Origin: Niabella pedocola
GTDB taxonomy: Bacteria; Bacteroidota; Bacteroidia; Chitinophagales; Chitinophagaceae
NCBI RefSeq assembly: GCF_021044425.1
Contig: NZ_JAJNEC010000005.1
Span: 2,480,001 to 2,544,000, forward strand
Reading direction: 5' to 3'
DNA: 64,000 nt
In this document: piece by piece, positions 25,492 through 34,985 of the stretch
How positions within the stretch are numbered: position 1 is the stretch's first letter
Layout: each line of letters starts with the position of its first letter
Translations under genes and position numbers: made by a program
The notes under the pieces: generated by a model
What the model was told of the DNA's origin: nothing
The model's input: the letters and a program-made list of their open reading frames with translations, nothing else
Databases searched by the model: none

Positions 25492-28452
25492 ATGAGAATA
25501 AAACGATTTTTAAGGTTAGAAGGCTTCCTTTTGTTTGTATGCTTTATGACTGCTTTAGGGCGTTTGCATGCTCAGGATTCAACTGCTACAGACAGCGAGC
25601 AGGACAGTCTGATCACAAATGCCAATAAGGAATCAGAATTTGGCTATGAACCGGCAAAAATTCCGGTAAGATTTAAGAAAACCGCAATTAATGCGGTTCC
25701 AATGAATCTGATTACCAATCAGCCCTACATTTCTGTTGCGCAAATGCTTAAAGGAAATGCCGCCGGCGTATATGTTCAGGAACCCAGCGGTGAACCCGGA
25801 ACATTGACAAATATTCTGATACATGGGGCTGGTGCGCCGTTATTAAGCAATCGGGAACTATATGATCAACAAGCCGTGGTGTATATTGATGGTATACCAC
25901 AGATTACAAGAAACCCGTTTGTGTACGATATACAGAAGTATGACTTTAATCCGATTGGCTCTGCTACAGATGTGTTAGCTATATTAAACCAGAACAATAT
26001 TGAGTCCATTGAAGTGATCAACGATCCTGTACGTCTGGCATCGCTTGGACCATTGGCTTCTAAAGGCGCTATCTGGGTAACTACCACGCCTGCAGTACCC
26101 CGCAATATTGGCATTGCTGTAAACAGCTATTTTGGTGTTGTTCCAAGTCCGAATGTGAGTGTTACAAATGCTGCATATGAAAATGATTTCAGACGGCCTT
26201 TTTATAACCAGTTTGGCAACGCATCCCGGAGGTTAAACTACCCCGCTTTCCTGAGAGATTCTACCAATGCTGATTATTATGGCCCCAGTAACTGGACAGA
26301 TCTGTATTATGAAAATACACCGATCTATTCAGCGGATGCAAGCGTAACGGCAGGAACAGGAAGGGCTACATTAAGGGGTTTTGTAAGCGCATTAAAAAAT
26401 GCGAATAGTGCAGATAAAACATCCATCAACCGGTACAATGCGGCACTGAGCATGAATGTTGTACCGTATGAATGGTTATCGTTTTCAACAAAAATTGATT
26501 ACAATTGGCTTTCCAGGAAAAGAAACAGAAATATCACCGATAGACTGGCGGAGATCCGGTATACTCCGGATCTGACAAATCCGCTCACACCTAACAAAAA
26601 TCTTTACGGAGCTTATCTTTCGGCATTCAATGGTGCATTGGATAATAACGTAAACCATGTTTTGAACGGGTATCTGGCTACAGCAATAAAATTCGGGAAT
26701 TTCAACTATCAGGGTCGCATTGCATTGAATTATGGCGAAGAGTTCAGGGATGCATTTTGGCCTACCGTATTAAACGAGGGTACCAACTTTGTATCCAACT
26801 ATTTCGGAGCTAACCAGCGACTGGATCTGTCGAACATCCTTTCTTATAAACTTGATGTAGATGCAAATAATTCTATTACCATTTACGGAGGACAGCATTA
26901 TTATAAGGATGATTATAAATATAACTATGCATATGCATACAATGGCCCCAATGATTTCATTAAAATAAATGTAGTAGATTATGACGCCTCCCAGGCCGAT
27001 TATCTGCAGTCAAAGGGCTTTATCCCCTATTTCTTTCCAAGTATGATGAGCACATCGCTTACTTCATTTGATGGGAATGCGGTGTGGGATCTTGGGAATA
27101 AACTAAAAGCACATGTATTGGTAAGAAGGGATGGCTCTTCCACCATGCAACTGGGCTATAAATGGTTTACCGGTTATGGTGGTTCTTTAGACTGGGATAT
27201 TAAAGAAACACTTCTGAAGGATCAGGATAAATTCAGTACTTTATATATAAACGGAGGTTGGTCAAGATTGGGGAAAACGTATTCTGATGATCGGTTTTCT
27301 TCAGGTCCGCAATACCGGGCGGATCTGGGTTGGGGTAATGAACCTACGTTAGGATCGATCAACGGTATTGCAGGTTTGTCCCGTCCCTATTCTACCGGTT
27401 GGGTGGGTTACGAAATTCCATGGCAGTATGTAGATAACTTCAATATTGGTGTGGGAGCTGGTATGGCTCACGATAAGTTGAAAGTTGTATTAAACGCATA
27501 CAACAGGGATGATAAAAACGGATTGTTTGCAATGCCTGTTCCGGTAGAGTATGGATACAACAGTGCCTATAAAACCGGGTTGGTTGTAAACAATAAAGGA
27601 GTAGATATTTCTATTGATGCGACGATCTCTGCTGCTGCATCGCATAAAATGGGATGGGTGTTAAATGCCAACCTGAATTATAATCAAAATAAGTTAAAGG
27701 CATTACCTGGTGGCGTAAATGAAGTTGTTATTGGAAGGAACAAATTTGTTGTGGGGGAAAGAATTGATCAGTTCTGGGTTTTTGAAAATCAGGGAACGTT
27801 CTCAGGAACGAGTGATATTCCTCAAAAAAACGGTGTAACATTCAACTATCAGGGTGTACCTTTTCAGATAGGTGACGCTAAGTGGCGTGATGTGAACAGT
27901 GATAATGTGATCAATAATGATGATAAGGTTTTAAAAGGGAACTATCTGCCAAAAATGAGTGGCGGTTTGGGAAGCACGCTTTCTTATAAAGCATTGAGTC
28001 TTGATTTCCAGTTCTACTTTGCGCTGGGTAGAAAAGTACTGAACCAATACGCCTCCAAGCGCCTGGACTTTATCAATACCGAGGTTGCCAATGATATCAA
28101 CTCAATCAAGGAAATTACATACTGGGAAAAGAAAATGGACCTGACGGGTTATCCGATGTACAATCCCTGGAGTGATGTAGTCCCTTACAGACTCGAGCAG
28201 GATATCTTCCTGGATGATGCCTCTTATGCAAAATTGAGAACAGTTTCCCTTGGCTTTGATTTTTCAAAAATGCCGGGTCAAGCCAGTAACGTATTTAAAA
28301 GATCTATGATATATATAACCGGAACAAACCTTGCAACATTCACCAAGTTTAAAGGGGATGATCCGGAGCTGGCAACGTACAATGGCCTGTACACCGGAAA
28401 CGCATTGCCAATGCCACGTTCGGTTATCTTGGGATTCAGGTTGTCTTTTTAA
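25492..28452 (+). CDS. SusC/RagA TonB-dependent transporter, short N-terminus (locus B, first pair)
   Basis: A 986-residue outer-membrane importer. After the signal peptide (about 1-28) there is a charged linker but no STN and no carboxypeptidase-regulatory-like domain, which the other four SusC proteins here have at least in part. The plug (about 65-205) is divergent: the usual YGARGANG segment reads LASLGPLASKGAIWVTTTPA. The barrel keeps the SusC calcium-loop-like DVNSDNVINNDDKVLKG and the closing SVILGFRLSF-type strand. It is the first gene of the ten-gene locus B run and pairs with the SusD 26 bases downstream. The ligand is unknown. Confidence 0.9.
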   Translation: MRIKRFLRLEGFLLFVCFMTALGRLHAQDSTATDSEQDSLITNANKESEFGYEPAKIPVRFKKTAINAVPMNLITNQPYISVAQMLKGNAAGVYVQEPSGEPGTLTNILIHGAGAPLLSNRELYDQQAVVYIDGIPQITRNPFVYDIQKYDFNPIGSATDVLAILNQNNIESIEVINDPVRLASLGPLASKGAIWVTTTPAVPRNIGIAVNSYFGVVPSPNVSVTNAAYENDFRRPFYNQFGNASRRLNYPAFLRDSTNADYYGPSNWTDLYYENTPIYSADASVTAGTGRATLRGFVSALKNANSADKTSINRYNAALSMNVVPYEWLSFSTKIDYNWLSRKRNRNITDRLAEIRYTPDLTNPLTPNKNLYGAYLSAFNGALDNNVNHVLNGYLATAIKFGNFNYQGRIALNYGEEFRDAFWPTVLNEGTNFVSNYFGANQRLDLSNILSYKLDVDANNSITIYGGQHYYKDDYKYNYAYAYNGPNDFIKINVVDYDASQADYLQSKGFIPYFFPSMMSTSLTSFDGNAVWDLGNKLKAHVLVRRDGSSTMQLGYKWFTGYGGSLDWDIKETLLKDQDKFSTLYINGGWSRLGKTYSDDRFSSGPQYRADLGWGNEPTLGSINGIAGLSRPYSTGWVGYEIPWQYVDNFNIGVGAGMAHDKLKVVLNAYNRDDKNGLFAMPVPVEYGYNSAYKTGLVVNNKGVDISIDATISAAASHKMGWVLNANLNYNQNKLKALPGGVNEVVIGRNKFVVGERIDQFWVFENQGTFSGTSDIPQKNGVTFNYQGVPFQIGDAKWRDVNSDNVINNDDKVLKGNYLPKMSGGLGSTLSYKALSLDFQFYFALGRKVLNQYASKRLDFINTEVANDINSIKEITYWEKKMDLTGYPMYNPWSDVVPYRLEQDIFLDDASYAKLRTVSLGFDFSKMPGQASNVFKRSMIYITGTNLATFTKFKGDDPELATYNGLYTGNALPMPRSVILGFRLSF

Positions 28453-28478
28453 TTAAAAACGGCGTATAAATAAGTAAT

Positions 28479-30041
28479 ATGAAGATTTTATATACTGATT
28501 GGAAAAAATTCTGTGGTATTGGTTTACTGTTAATACTCATTACCGCATCCTGTAATAAAAAACTTGATCTTCAGTCAACAAGAATAGCCGATGAAGAAGG
28601 GCATTGGTCTTCTTATGAAAACGCGCGTAGCGGTATCATCGGCTTATATGGATTAACCCGGGCCGCGCTTGCACAGAACAATACGCATTGGATCTGCGGA
28701 GAGCTCCGCCAGGGAGACTTTAAATCGCTGCAGCGGTCTGATCTGAATGCGGTGATAAGCGGTAAACTCAACGCCGGGTACCCGTTATTACAACAGGTAT
28801 CGAACTGGCGTTCTTTTTACGCGGCAATTAATGCCTGCAATTTGTTTATCGAGCGTGTGTCTGGCTGTTTAAATGACATTCGCTATACAGAAGCCTACTA
28901 TAACCTGGATGTGGCACAGGCAAGAGCGCTGAGAGCATTCCTTTATTTTTATATGGTGCGCATATGGGGAGATATCCCGTTCTCCACTTCCTCCGGGGAG
29001 GGAGGCAATTTTGATGCGATGTCTATTACCGGAAAAGATGCTATTTTAACCTTTGCTACGTCGGAGCTGAAGGAAGTGGCGGGTAAATTGCCGTATTTAT
29101 ATTCGACCATAGATCCGGATCAGATCTTTCCATCGAATTATTACAATGAAAGCGCTGATTACTGGGCAAATGCACCATTAACACGCCTGGCTGCCTATGC
29201 GTTGCTGGCTCATATTGCGGCATGGCAGGGAAATTATATAGATGCTTCGATCTATACTGAAGTGGTAGCAAATAATTATACCAAAAGCAATCTGGATTAT
29301 GTTCCGGTATCCACTCTCGTAAGTCCTTCTGGTTTCTTTGCCGGCGGAACAAATAATTACAGACAGTTGATCGGGTTCAATTTTACTAAGGAGCGGGGCG
29401 AGACAACCGTAGATGGTCATATTGAAAATCTAACACTGGCTAATACCAATAGCTTCTACATGTCTAAAAAGCTTCCGGATATTTATGTAGATAAATCGAC
29501 AATCGGAAATCTGTTTCCTTCAACCAATGGAAACGACGACCGGTTTGGATATGATTTTCAGTATACGCCCGCGCTTTTGTATACTACCTATTTTGAAAAT
29601 TATAATGCTGAAATCCCGGTATTTAAAAAGATCCGGGTTGTAGACGGCGGTGTAAATACCGGTCAATTCGCTGTGTTTAATTCTTCTATTGTATTTACAA
29701 GACTGGAGGAAATATTGTTGCTGCGTGCAGAAGCGTTCGCTGCCCTGGGCAGAGAAGCAGATGCTCGTAATCTGTTAAATACACTGAGAGGAAAACGGTC
29801 AATCGACCCCGTTTCTCCGCTTCTTTCCGGCAGCCAGCTTATTGATGAAATATTCAGAGAGCGGAGGCGGGAGTTGATGGGTGAAGGTTGGAGATGGTAT
29901 GATGTAGTGCGTGAGAAAAAGCTGCTGAATAATGATCCCACCTTCAATGCAATGGTCAAAAACGGGGGTATCTATTGGCCCATTGCGCAGGAAGTACTAT
30001 CGCGGAACAATAAAATTGAACAGAACAATTATTGGAAATAA
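28479..30041 (+). CDS. SusD/RagB lipoprotein (locus B, first pair)
   Basis: A 520-residue surface lipoprotein, lipobox Cys25 (ITASC). N-terminal SusD helices include LRAFLYFYMVRIWGDIPFST; the C-terminal part has LEEILLLRAEAFAALGR and FRERRRELMGEGWRWYDVVR, both RagB-typical. It forms the lid of the preceding SusC. Its stop lies 17 bases before the chosen start of the FAS1 gene; the longer FAS1 reading (from 30032) would overlap it. Confidence 0.93.
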   Translation: MKILYTDWKKFCGIGLLLILITASCNKKLDLQSTRIADEEGHWSSYENARSGIIGLYGLTRAALAQNNTHWICGELRQGDFKSLQRSDLNAVISGKLNAGYPLLQQVSNWRSFYAAINACNLFIERVSGCLNDIRYTEAYYNLDVAQARALRAFLYFYMVRIWGDIPFSTSSGEGGNFDAMSITGKDAILTFATSELKEVAGKLPYLYSTIDPDQIFPSNYYNESADYWANAPLTRLAAYALLAHIAAWQGNYIDASIYTEVVANNYTKSNLDYVPVSTLVSPSGFFAGGTNNYRQLIGFNFTKERGETTVDGHIENLTLANTNSFYMSKKLPDIYVDKSTIGNLFPSTNGNDDRFGYDFQYTPALLYTTYFENYNAEIPVFKKIRVVDGGVNTGQFAVFNSSIVFTRLEEILLLRAEAFAALGREADARNLLNTLRGKRSIDPVSPLLSGSQLIDEIFRERRRELMGEGWRWYDVVREKKLLNNDPTFNAMVKNGGIYWPIAQEVLSRNNKIEQNNYWK

Positions 30042-30058
30042 TAAAATATTTTCTTGCA

Positions 30059-30730
30059 ATGAGAACATTTGTTACGGTTATTATGGGGGTGGCTATTTTT
30101 TGTAGCCTAAGTGCCTGCAAAAAATCAAGCTCATATCGGGATTATGAAAACCATCTCGATGAGTTCAACGGATCTGCTTTACAATACCTGGAAGCACAAA
30201 CAGGACAGTATGATTCTTTTTTATTAGCCATTAACAGGGTTCAGGGATTAAAAGATTCCCTGGCGGGGAAACCCATCACTTTGTTTGCTGTTTCTAATAA
30301 AAGCTTTGATCTGGCGCTGCAGAATATCAATACTGCCCGTGCAGATTCACTTCCGGTAATGCCTCCCGTATCTATCCGGACAATCGACCTGCCAACGCTG
30401 GATACGTTTCTCTGCCGTTATATCTTAAGAGGCCAATACTTATCAGATGATTTTTTGCAGTCTGGTGATGGGTTAAGGCTGCCTTCTATCAAATATGACT
30501 ATGATATGGTGGCGCAGTTCATCAGCACCAATGCCTCAGGGTATATTGGCGGTGGACCAAGGGAGATAAAGTTTAGCGATCCCAAAAAATCCATATTTGT
30601 ACGCTATTGGGTAAGTGTAAACACCATTACCACGGATATTAAAACAACTAATGGCATCGTAAATGTATTGCCTCCGGGACATGATTTTGGTTTTGGGGCA
30701 GATTTTGTACGGGCCGTAAATAAGCGATAA
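30059..30730 (+). CDS. FAS1 (fasciclin) domain lipoprotein (locus B, copy 1)
   Basis: A 223-residue lipoprotein (lipobox Cys20 in SLSAC, start at Met 30059, which gives a clean signal peptide). One FAS1 domain: the H1-type strand reads ITLFAVSNKSFDLAL and the H2-type strand NGIVNVL near the end. FAS1 domains mediate protein or glycan adhesion. A second FAS1 lipoprotein follows the second SusD of the same operon, with a shared opening GSALQYLEAQTGQYDSF versus GNVLQYLQSKPGQFDSV. It probably acts as an extra surface-exposed component of the SusCD complex (inference). Confidence 0.8.
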   Translation: MRTFVTVIMGVAIFCSLSACKKSSSYRDYENHLDEFNGSALQYLEAQTGQYDSFLLAINRVQGLKDSLAGKPITLFAVSNKSFDLALQNINTARADSLPVMPPVSIRTIDLPTLDTFLCRYILRGQYLSDDFLQSGDGLRLPSIKYDYDMVAQFISTNASGYIGGGPREIKFSDPKKSIFVRYWVSVNTITTDIKTTNGIVNVLPPGHDFGFGADFVRAVNKR

Positions 30731-30753
30731 CTGATTATTAAAGGATCATAAAC

Positions 30754-31788
30754 ATGTATATGATTACAAAAAGTTTAAGATTAATAGCTATATACCTGTG
30801 TGGAGGGATACTGGCGGCATCCTGTGGCAAAAAATATTTTCTGCCGAGGGAGCGGAACAATATCGGCGACGATGCACAGTTTAACCAGGCGGTATTTCAA
30901 CCTGTATTGGGCCGTACAACGCAATACATGGGCATTTTTGTTCCGGGCAGTACTACGTTTCCTGCGCAATTCAGGATCATTAATGCAAGAAATGTAGCTA
31001 CCGGGCAGTCGGCGCCTGAGCTCACAAATTTATACCCGGTTATGGTTTGGAAAAATGCGTATACAGGCAAGGAGACCTCTCTGGCCGAAATTGAGGCCAA
31101 GCGTGAGGAGCAGTACAGACCCGTGCTGGAGGTTGGCGGTTCCGGCCAGTTAACAATGTGGAGTATGGCCAAATCGTCCTTTATCCGCTCTTTGCCGGAT
31201 TCGGGATATGTTTTCGATATCGAACTTTCAAATTCAGGGGGCAGAAGATATTTTACCAACTTCCTGCTGCAACCATTTAAGGAACGTCCCTTTGAGCCAA
31301 CCAATTTAGATCCTATAACTGGTCAGCCGGTTACATACGGTACGCATCCGAGCCTTGTAACCAATATTACTGGAGATTCTACCAACGCCAATCTGTTGGC
31401 GTCGGATATTGATGTATTCATCCAGAAAGTTGCCAGTGGTACAACCAACAATAAACTGACCTTTCGTTTTTTTGATAAACAGTACAACCCCATCAACCCC
31501 GATCGCTTTGGGGCCACAGACTGGCCTAACCTGGTTCACGGGTTCAATATGACGAAAACCGCAACCGGCGTAAGCTATGATGTTTCTTATCCGCTACCGT
31601 CGGTAAAGCTTCCCACTAAGTATACCAATGGTGTGGGAGACCGGGCGCATTTGGTTTTTGCATATAATACGTTTGATTCGTTTGGTGCAATTGTACGTGC
31701 TTCTATGGCTTTTGATTTTTCAATATATGAGAATGCCAATTGGGAGATCATATTCGTATTCTCAAAGGACAATCCAAAATTTAATTGA
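30754..31788 (+). CDS. DUF5007 lipoprotein (locus B)
   Basis: A 344-residue lipoprotein (lipobox Cys24 in LAASC) with the layout of the DUF5007 family: GDDAQFNQAVFQPVLGRTTQ followed by FPAQFRIINARN, then beta-rich sequence to the end (NWEIIFVFSKDNP). No enzymatic motif is visible. In related loci such proteins follow a FAS1 lipoprotein, as here, and are presumed surface binding subunits. It is 23 bases after FAS1 and 33 before the second SusC. Family name from recognition, not a search. Confidence 0.65.
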   Translation: MYMITKSLRLIAIYLCGGILAASCGKKYFLPRERNNIGDDAQFNQAVFQPVLGRTTQYMGIFVPGSTTFPAQFRIINARNVATGQSAPELTNLYPVMVWKNAYTGKETSLAEIEAKREEQYRPVLEVGGSGQLTMWSMAKSSFIRSLPDSGYVFDIELSNSGGRRYFTNFLLQPFKERPFEPTNLDPITGQPVTYGTHPSLVTNITGDSTNANLLASDIDVFIQKVASGTTNNKLTFRFFDKQYNPINPDRFGATDWPNLVHGFNMTKTATGVSYDVSYPLPSVKLPTKYTNGVGDRAHLVFAYNTFDSFGAIVRASMAFDFSIYENANWEIIFVFSKDNPKFN

Positions 31789-31821
31789 TAAAAGCGGGCA
31801 ATAATCTCAAAACAGACTGAC

Positions 31822-34800
31822 ATGAATCTATACAAATATAGTATTATAGTTTTTCTAGTATCACTTTTAGGAGTTGCTTTCCCGTCTTTTGCTCAAGGCC
31901 AGGTAACTATAAAAGGGATGGTGAAAGATGCGCAATTAAAACAACCCGTAGATGGAGCTACCGTAACCACCGGTACCAGCACCACCAAGACCAGTGATGC
32001 GGGCGTGTTTACAATTGAAGCAAAACCGGGAGCTACAATTACCATTACGCACGTAGGGTATGCAGAAAAAAAATGGAAAGTGCCGGCAAAACCGGACGAG
32101 CTTGTAGAGATCCTTATGAACTCAAAAGACGATCCCATGGAGCAGGTAGTGGTGCAATCCTTTAAAACCGTGAAAAAATCGACCATGACGGGTGCCTCTA
32201 CGGTGATCAGCGGCAAGGATCTGCAGGACAGGCCGGTATCGAATGTTATGGACCTTTTACAGGGAAGAGTAGCGGGTTTAAATATCCAGAATACAACAGG
32301 ATCGCCCGGTTCGATGGCTACTATTAATATGCGGGGTGTATCCACCACGAATGTTTCCAGCAGCGGAAACCTTACACCTACTTCACCTTTATTTATTATC
32401 GATGGTGTACCCGTAGATGTAAACTCTAATTATCAATATGGGTTTGAATCCGGTGGCGCAGGCATCAGCCCGGTATCTCTGATACCTCCGGAAGATATTG
32501 AGAGCATGGAGTTTTTAAAGGATGCTGCAACCACTTCCCAGTATGGTTCAAAAGCAACCTATGGGGTAATTGTAATTACTACCAAACGCGGTCAGTCAAA
32601 AGTACCCATCATACAGTACAGCGGCAGCTATTTTTATACAACCCCGCCAAAACTGCGGTCTGTAATCGGCGGTCAGGAAGAGCGCAGGATCCGGTTAAAT
32701 ACGATTCTTAATTTTGACACAGCATCCCGGCAGTCGTCATTGGAATATATCAACAGATCTGCTTTGTTATCGGATAGTCTGAATCCGTACTGGAATAATT
32801 CTACAGACTGGCAGAGTTATTTTTACCGCACTACCAGCAACCATCAGCACAATATTAACGTGTCCGGAGGAGATCGTCGGTTTAACTACAAGGCCAACCT
32901 GAACTATTATAATCAGCAGGGGATTGTGGTCAACACAGGATTTCAACGCTATGGTCTGAATCTGGTGGGTAATTACATGCCAAGTGACCGCTTCTTTATG
33001 AGTATGAGCCTTACACAGCAACTGGGGTATAAGCAAAATGCTTCAGGTGTGGGGGCCTATCAAACGGGTATTGCCAATACAGCAAATACCAGCTCTCTTT
33101 ATCCACCGCCTTCCTTATTCTCAAACAGCGAAGCGTTGGCAAGTGCTACTACAAAAAACAGTGGAAAGCTGAACAATACTACGGGAAGCCTCAACGTACA
33201 ATATGAACCGATAAAAGGGATCCGGTTTACCAACCTGCTAACATATAATTATTCCAGCAATGCAAGCGACTATTTCCGTTCGCAATATCTGGCTCAGGAT
33301 TCGGCGGGATTGTTTTCTTACAACGACCGGTCATATAACCTGTATAACCGGAGTGCAGTTAACTTTACCAAGATCGTTAATGACGTGCACAATTTTACGG
33401 CATATGCCTTCAATGAGATCACGAAAGAGGGCTACAGGGCGCATATGATCTATTTCAACCAACCGGCTGATGACCAGATCTGGGGACCTATTGGAAATAG
33501 TTTTACCAGAACTGCCGGAGGTACCTATAGTAATATTTCGGAAGGCCGTATCCATGCCTATGGCGGCGACTTTGCGTACAACTTTGCTGAAAAATATATT
33601 ATTGACCTCTCCTACCGTTTGGATAATACTTCAACAAATGGTCCTACAAGAGGATATACAAAGAGTCCCGCTGTCAGTGGCCGGTGGAACTTTTACAAGG
33701 AAAAGCTTTTCAAAAATGCCAGCTGGTTGAATAGCGGTGCCATCAGGGCAAGTTGGGGAAAGAATATTAAACCCAACGGAACCATTTTTGATGTATATGG
33801 GAAATACCTGAACGGGCCGAGATATAATAATGGTCAAACGGTAGTAATCGATTTTGAAACGCTGCCCAACGTTGAGTTTGCACCGGAGGTAGCCGCAACA
33901 ACAAATATCGGGCTTGATCTGGCGTTGTTTAACAAATTGAATATTACGGCAGATGCTTATTATAAGGCAATAGATAACCAGCTGGTAGAAAGCCCCTTAT
34001 CAAATACCAACGGGTTCCAGCGGGTTGCGCTAAATGCACAGAGCATTGTGAACAGGGGGATTGAATTGGCGGCTACTCTTCAGTTGGTGCAGAAAGATGA
34101 TTTCAGATGGAGCGTGAGCGCGAACGGAGCTTATAACGAAGCAACCCTGGCAAAACTGCCATCCGGCACCCGGTCGATCATAAAATATACCACGGATGCC
34201 AACTCTTCTATCCCGGTTATTAATAAGCTGGGTACAATACCCACCACAAACCTGCTGTATGTAAATAGAGGGGTATATGCAAATACTTCAGATGTTCCGG
34301 TGAATCCGGCAACCGGTTTGCGGTTGCAGTATGGCTCCGGACAAGGCCTCTTCTTTCAGGCCGGTGACCCTATTTGGGTAGATGTGAACGGTGACTATAT
34401 TATAGATGATAATGACCTTGTGCCTGTAGGGAACCCCACTCCTAAACTTACAGGAGGTTTTAATACCCAAATAACCTATAAGGGCTTTACATTGAATGTG
34501 AATACATCTTTGTTCGCCTACCGGGATATCCTGAACCTGGTACTGGCAAATCAATTTGCGAACTATGGCAAACCAACGGATATAACAGCTTTAATACCGA
34601 TTAACGGTTATAATTACTGGCAACCTGCCAATGCAGACAGATCCTCTGGCACCGTGGGCGCTATATACCCTAATCCCTATGATTTCAGACGGGCCAGTGC
34701 ATTAGGACCTTTCCGGGCCAACCAGACCCTTTTCCTTGAAAACGGTACTTATTTTAAATTGGGATCAGTAGTATTGGCGTATAATATCGACCGCAACTTT

Positions 34801-34974
34801 TTAAGGAACTACGGAATCACATCCTGCAGATTATCGTTAAGCGGTAATAACCTGTACAATTTTACAAAATACAGCGGCGTAAATCCGGAGCAGGTGTCAA
34901 CGTTGGGCCGTGATATTTCCGGGGGATATCCGCTGGCCAAAACATATTCATTCTCAGTGAGCATACAGTTTTAA
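31822..34974 (+). CDS. SusC/RagA TonB-dependent transporter (locus B, second pair)
   Basis: A 1050-residue outer-membrane importer with signal peptide (1-25, ending SFAQ), carboxypeptidase-regulatory-like domain (about 28-100), a canonical plug (about 110-250, with LQGRVAGLNIQNTTGSPGS and SQYGSKATYGVIVITTKRGQ) and a barrel containing a DVNGDYIIDDNDLVPVGNP loop. Unlike the first SusC of the locus it has the full N-terminal domain. Only 33 bases separate it from the DUF5007 gene, so both transporters appear to be on one transcript. Confidence 0.94.
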   Translation: MNLYKYSIIVFLVSLLGVAFPSFAQGQVTIKGMVKDAQLKQPVDGATVTTGTSTTKTSDAGVFTIEAKPGATITITHVGYAEKKWKVPAKPDELVEILMNSKDDPMEQVVVQSFKTVKKSTMTGASTVISGKDLQDRPVSNVMDLLQGRVAGLNIQNTTGSPGSMATINMRGVSTTNVSSSGNLTPTSPLFIIDGVPVDVNSNYQYGFESGGAGISPVSLIPPEDIESMEFLKDAATTSQYGSKATYGVIVITTKRGQSKVPIIQYSGSYFYTTPPKLRSVIGGQEERRIRLNTILNFDTASRQSSLEYINRSALLSDSLNPYWNNSTDWQSYFYRTTSNHQHNINVSGGDRRFNYKANLNYYNQQGIVVNTGFQRYGLNLVGNYMPSDRFFMSMSLTQQLGYKQNASGVGAYQTGIANTANTSSLYPPPSLFSNSEALASATTKNSGKLNNTTGSLNVQYEPIKGIRFTNLLTYNYSSNASDYFRSQYLAQDSAGLFSYNDRSYNLYNRSAVNFTKIVNDVHNFTAYAFNEITKEGYRAHMIYFNQPADDQIWGPIGNSFTRTAGGTYSNISEGRIHAYGGDFAYNFAEKYIIDLSYRLDNTSTNGPTRGYTKSPAVSGRWNFYKEKLFKNASWLNSGAIRASWGKNIKPNGTIFDVYGKYLNGPRYNNGQTVVIDFETLPNVEFAPEVAATTNIGLDLALFNKLNITADAYYKAIDNQLVESPLSNTNGFQRVALNAQSIVNRGIELAATLQLVQKDDFRWSVSANGAYNEATLAKLPSGTRSIIKYTTDANSSIPVINKLGTIPTTNLLYVNRGVYANTSDVPVNPATGLRLQYGSGQGLFFQAGDPIWVDVNGDYIIDDNDLVPVGNPTPKLTGGFNTQITYKGFTLNVNTSLFAYRDILNLVLANQFANYGKPTDITALIPINGYNYWQPANADRSSGTVGAIYPNPYDFRRASALGPFRANQTLFLENGTYFKLGSVVLAYNIDRNFLRNYGITSCRLSLSGNNLYNFTKYSGVNPEQVSTLGRDISGGYPLAKTYSFSVSIQF

Positions 34975-34985
34975 ATATTTCTACC

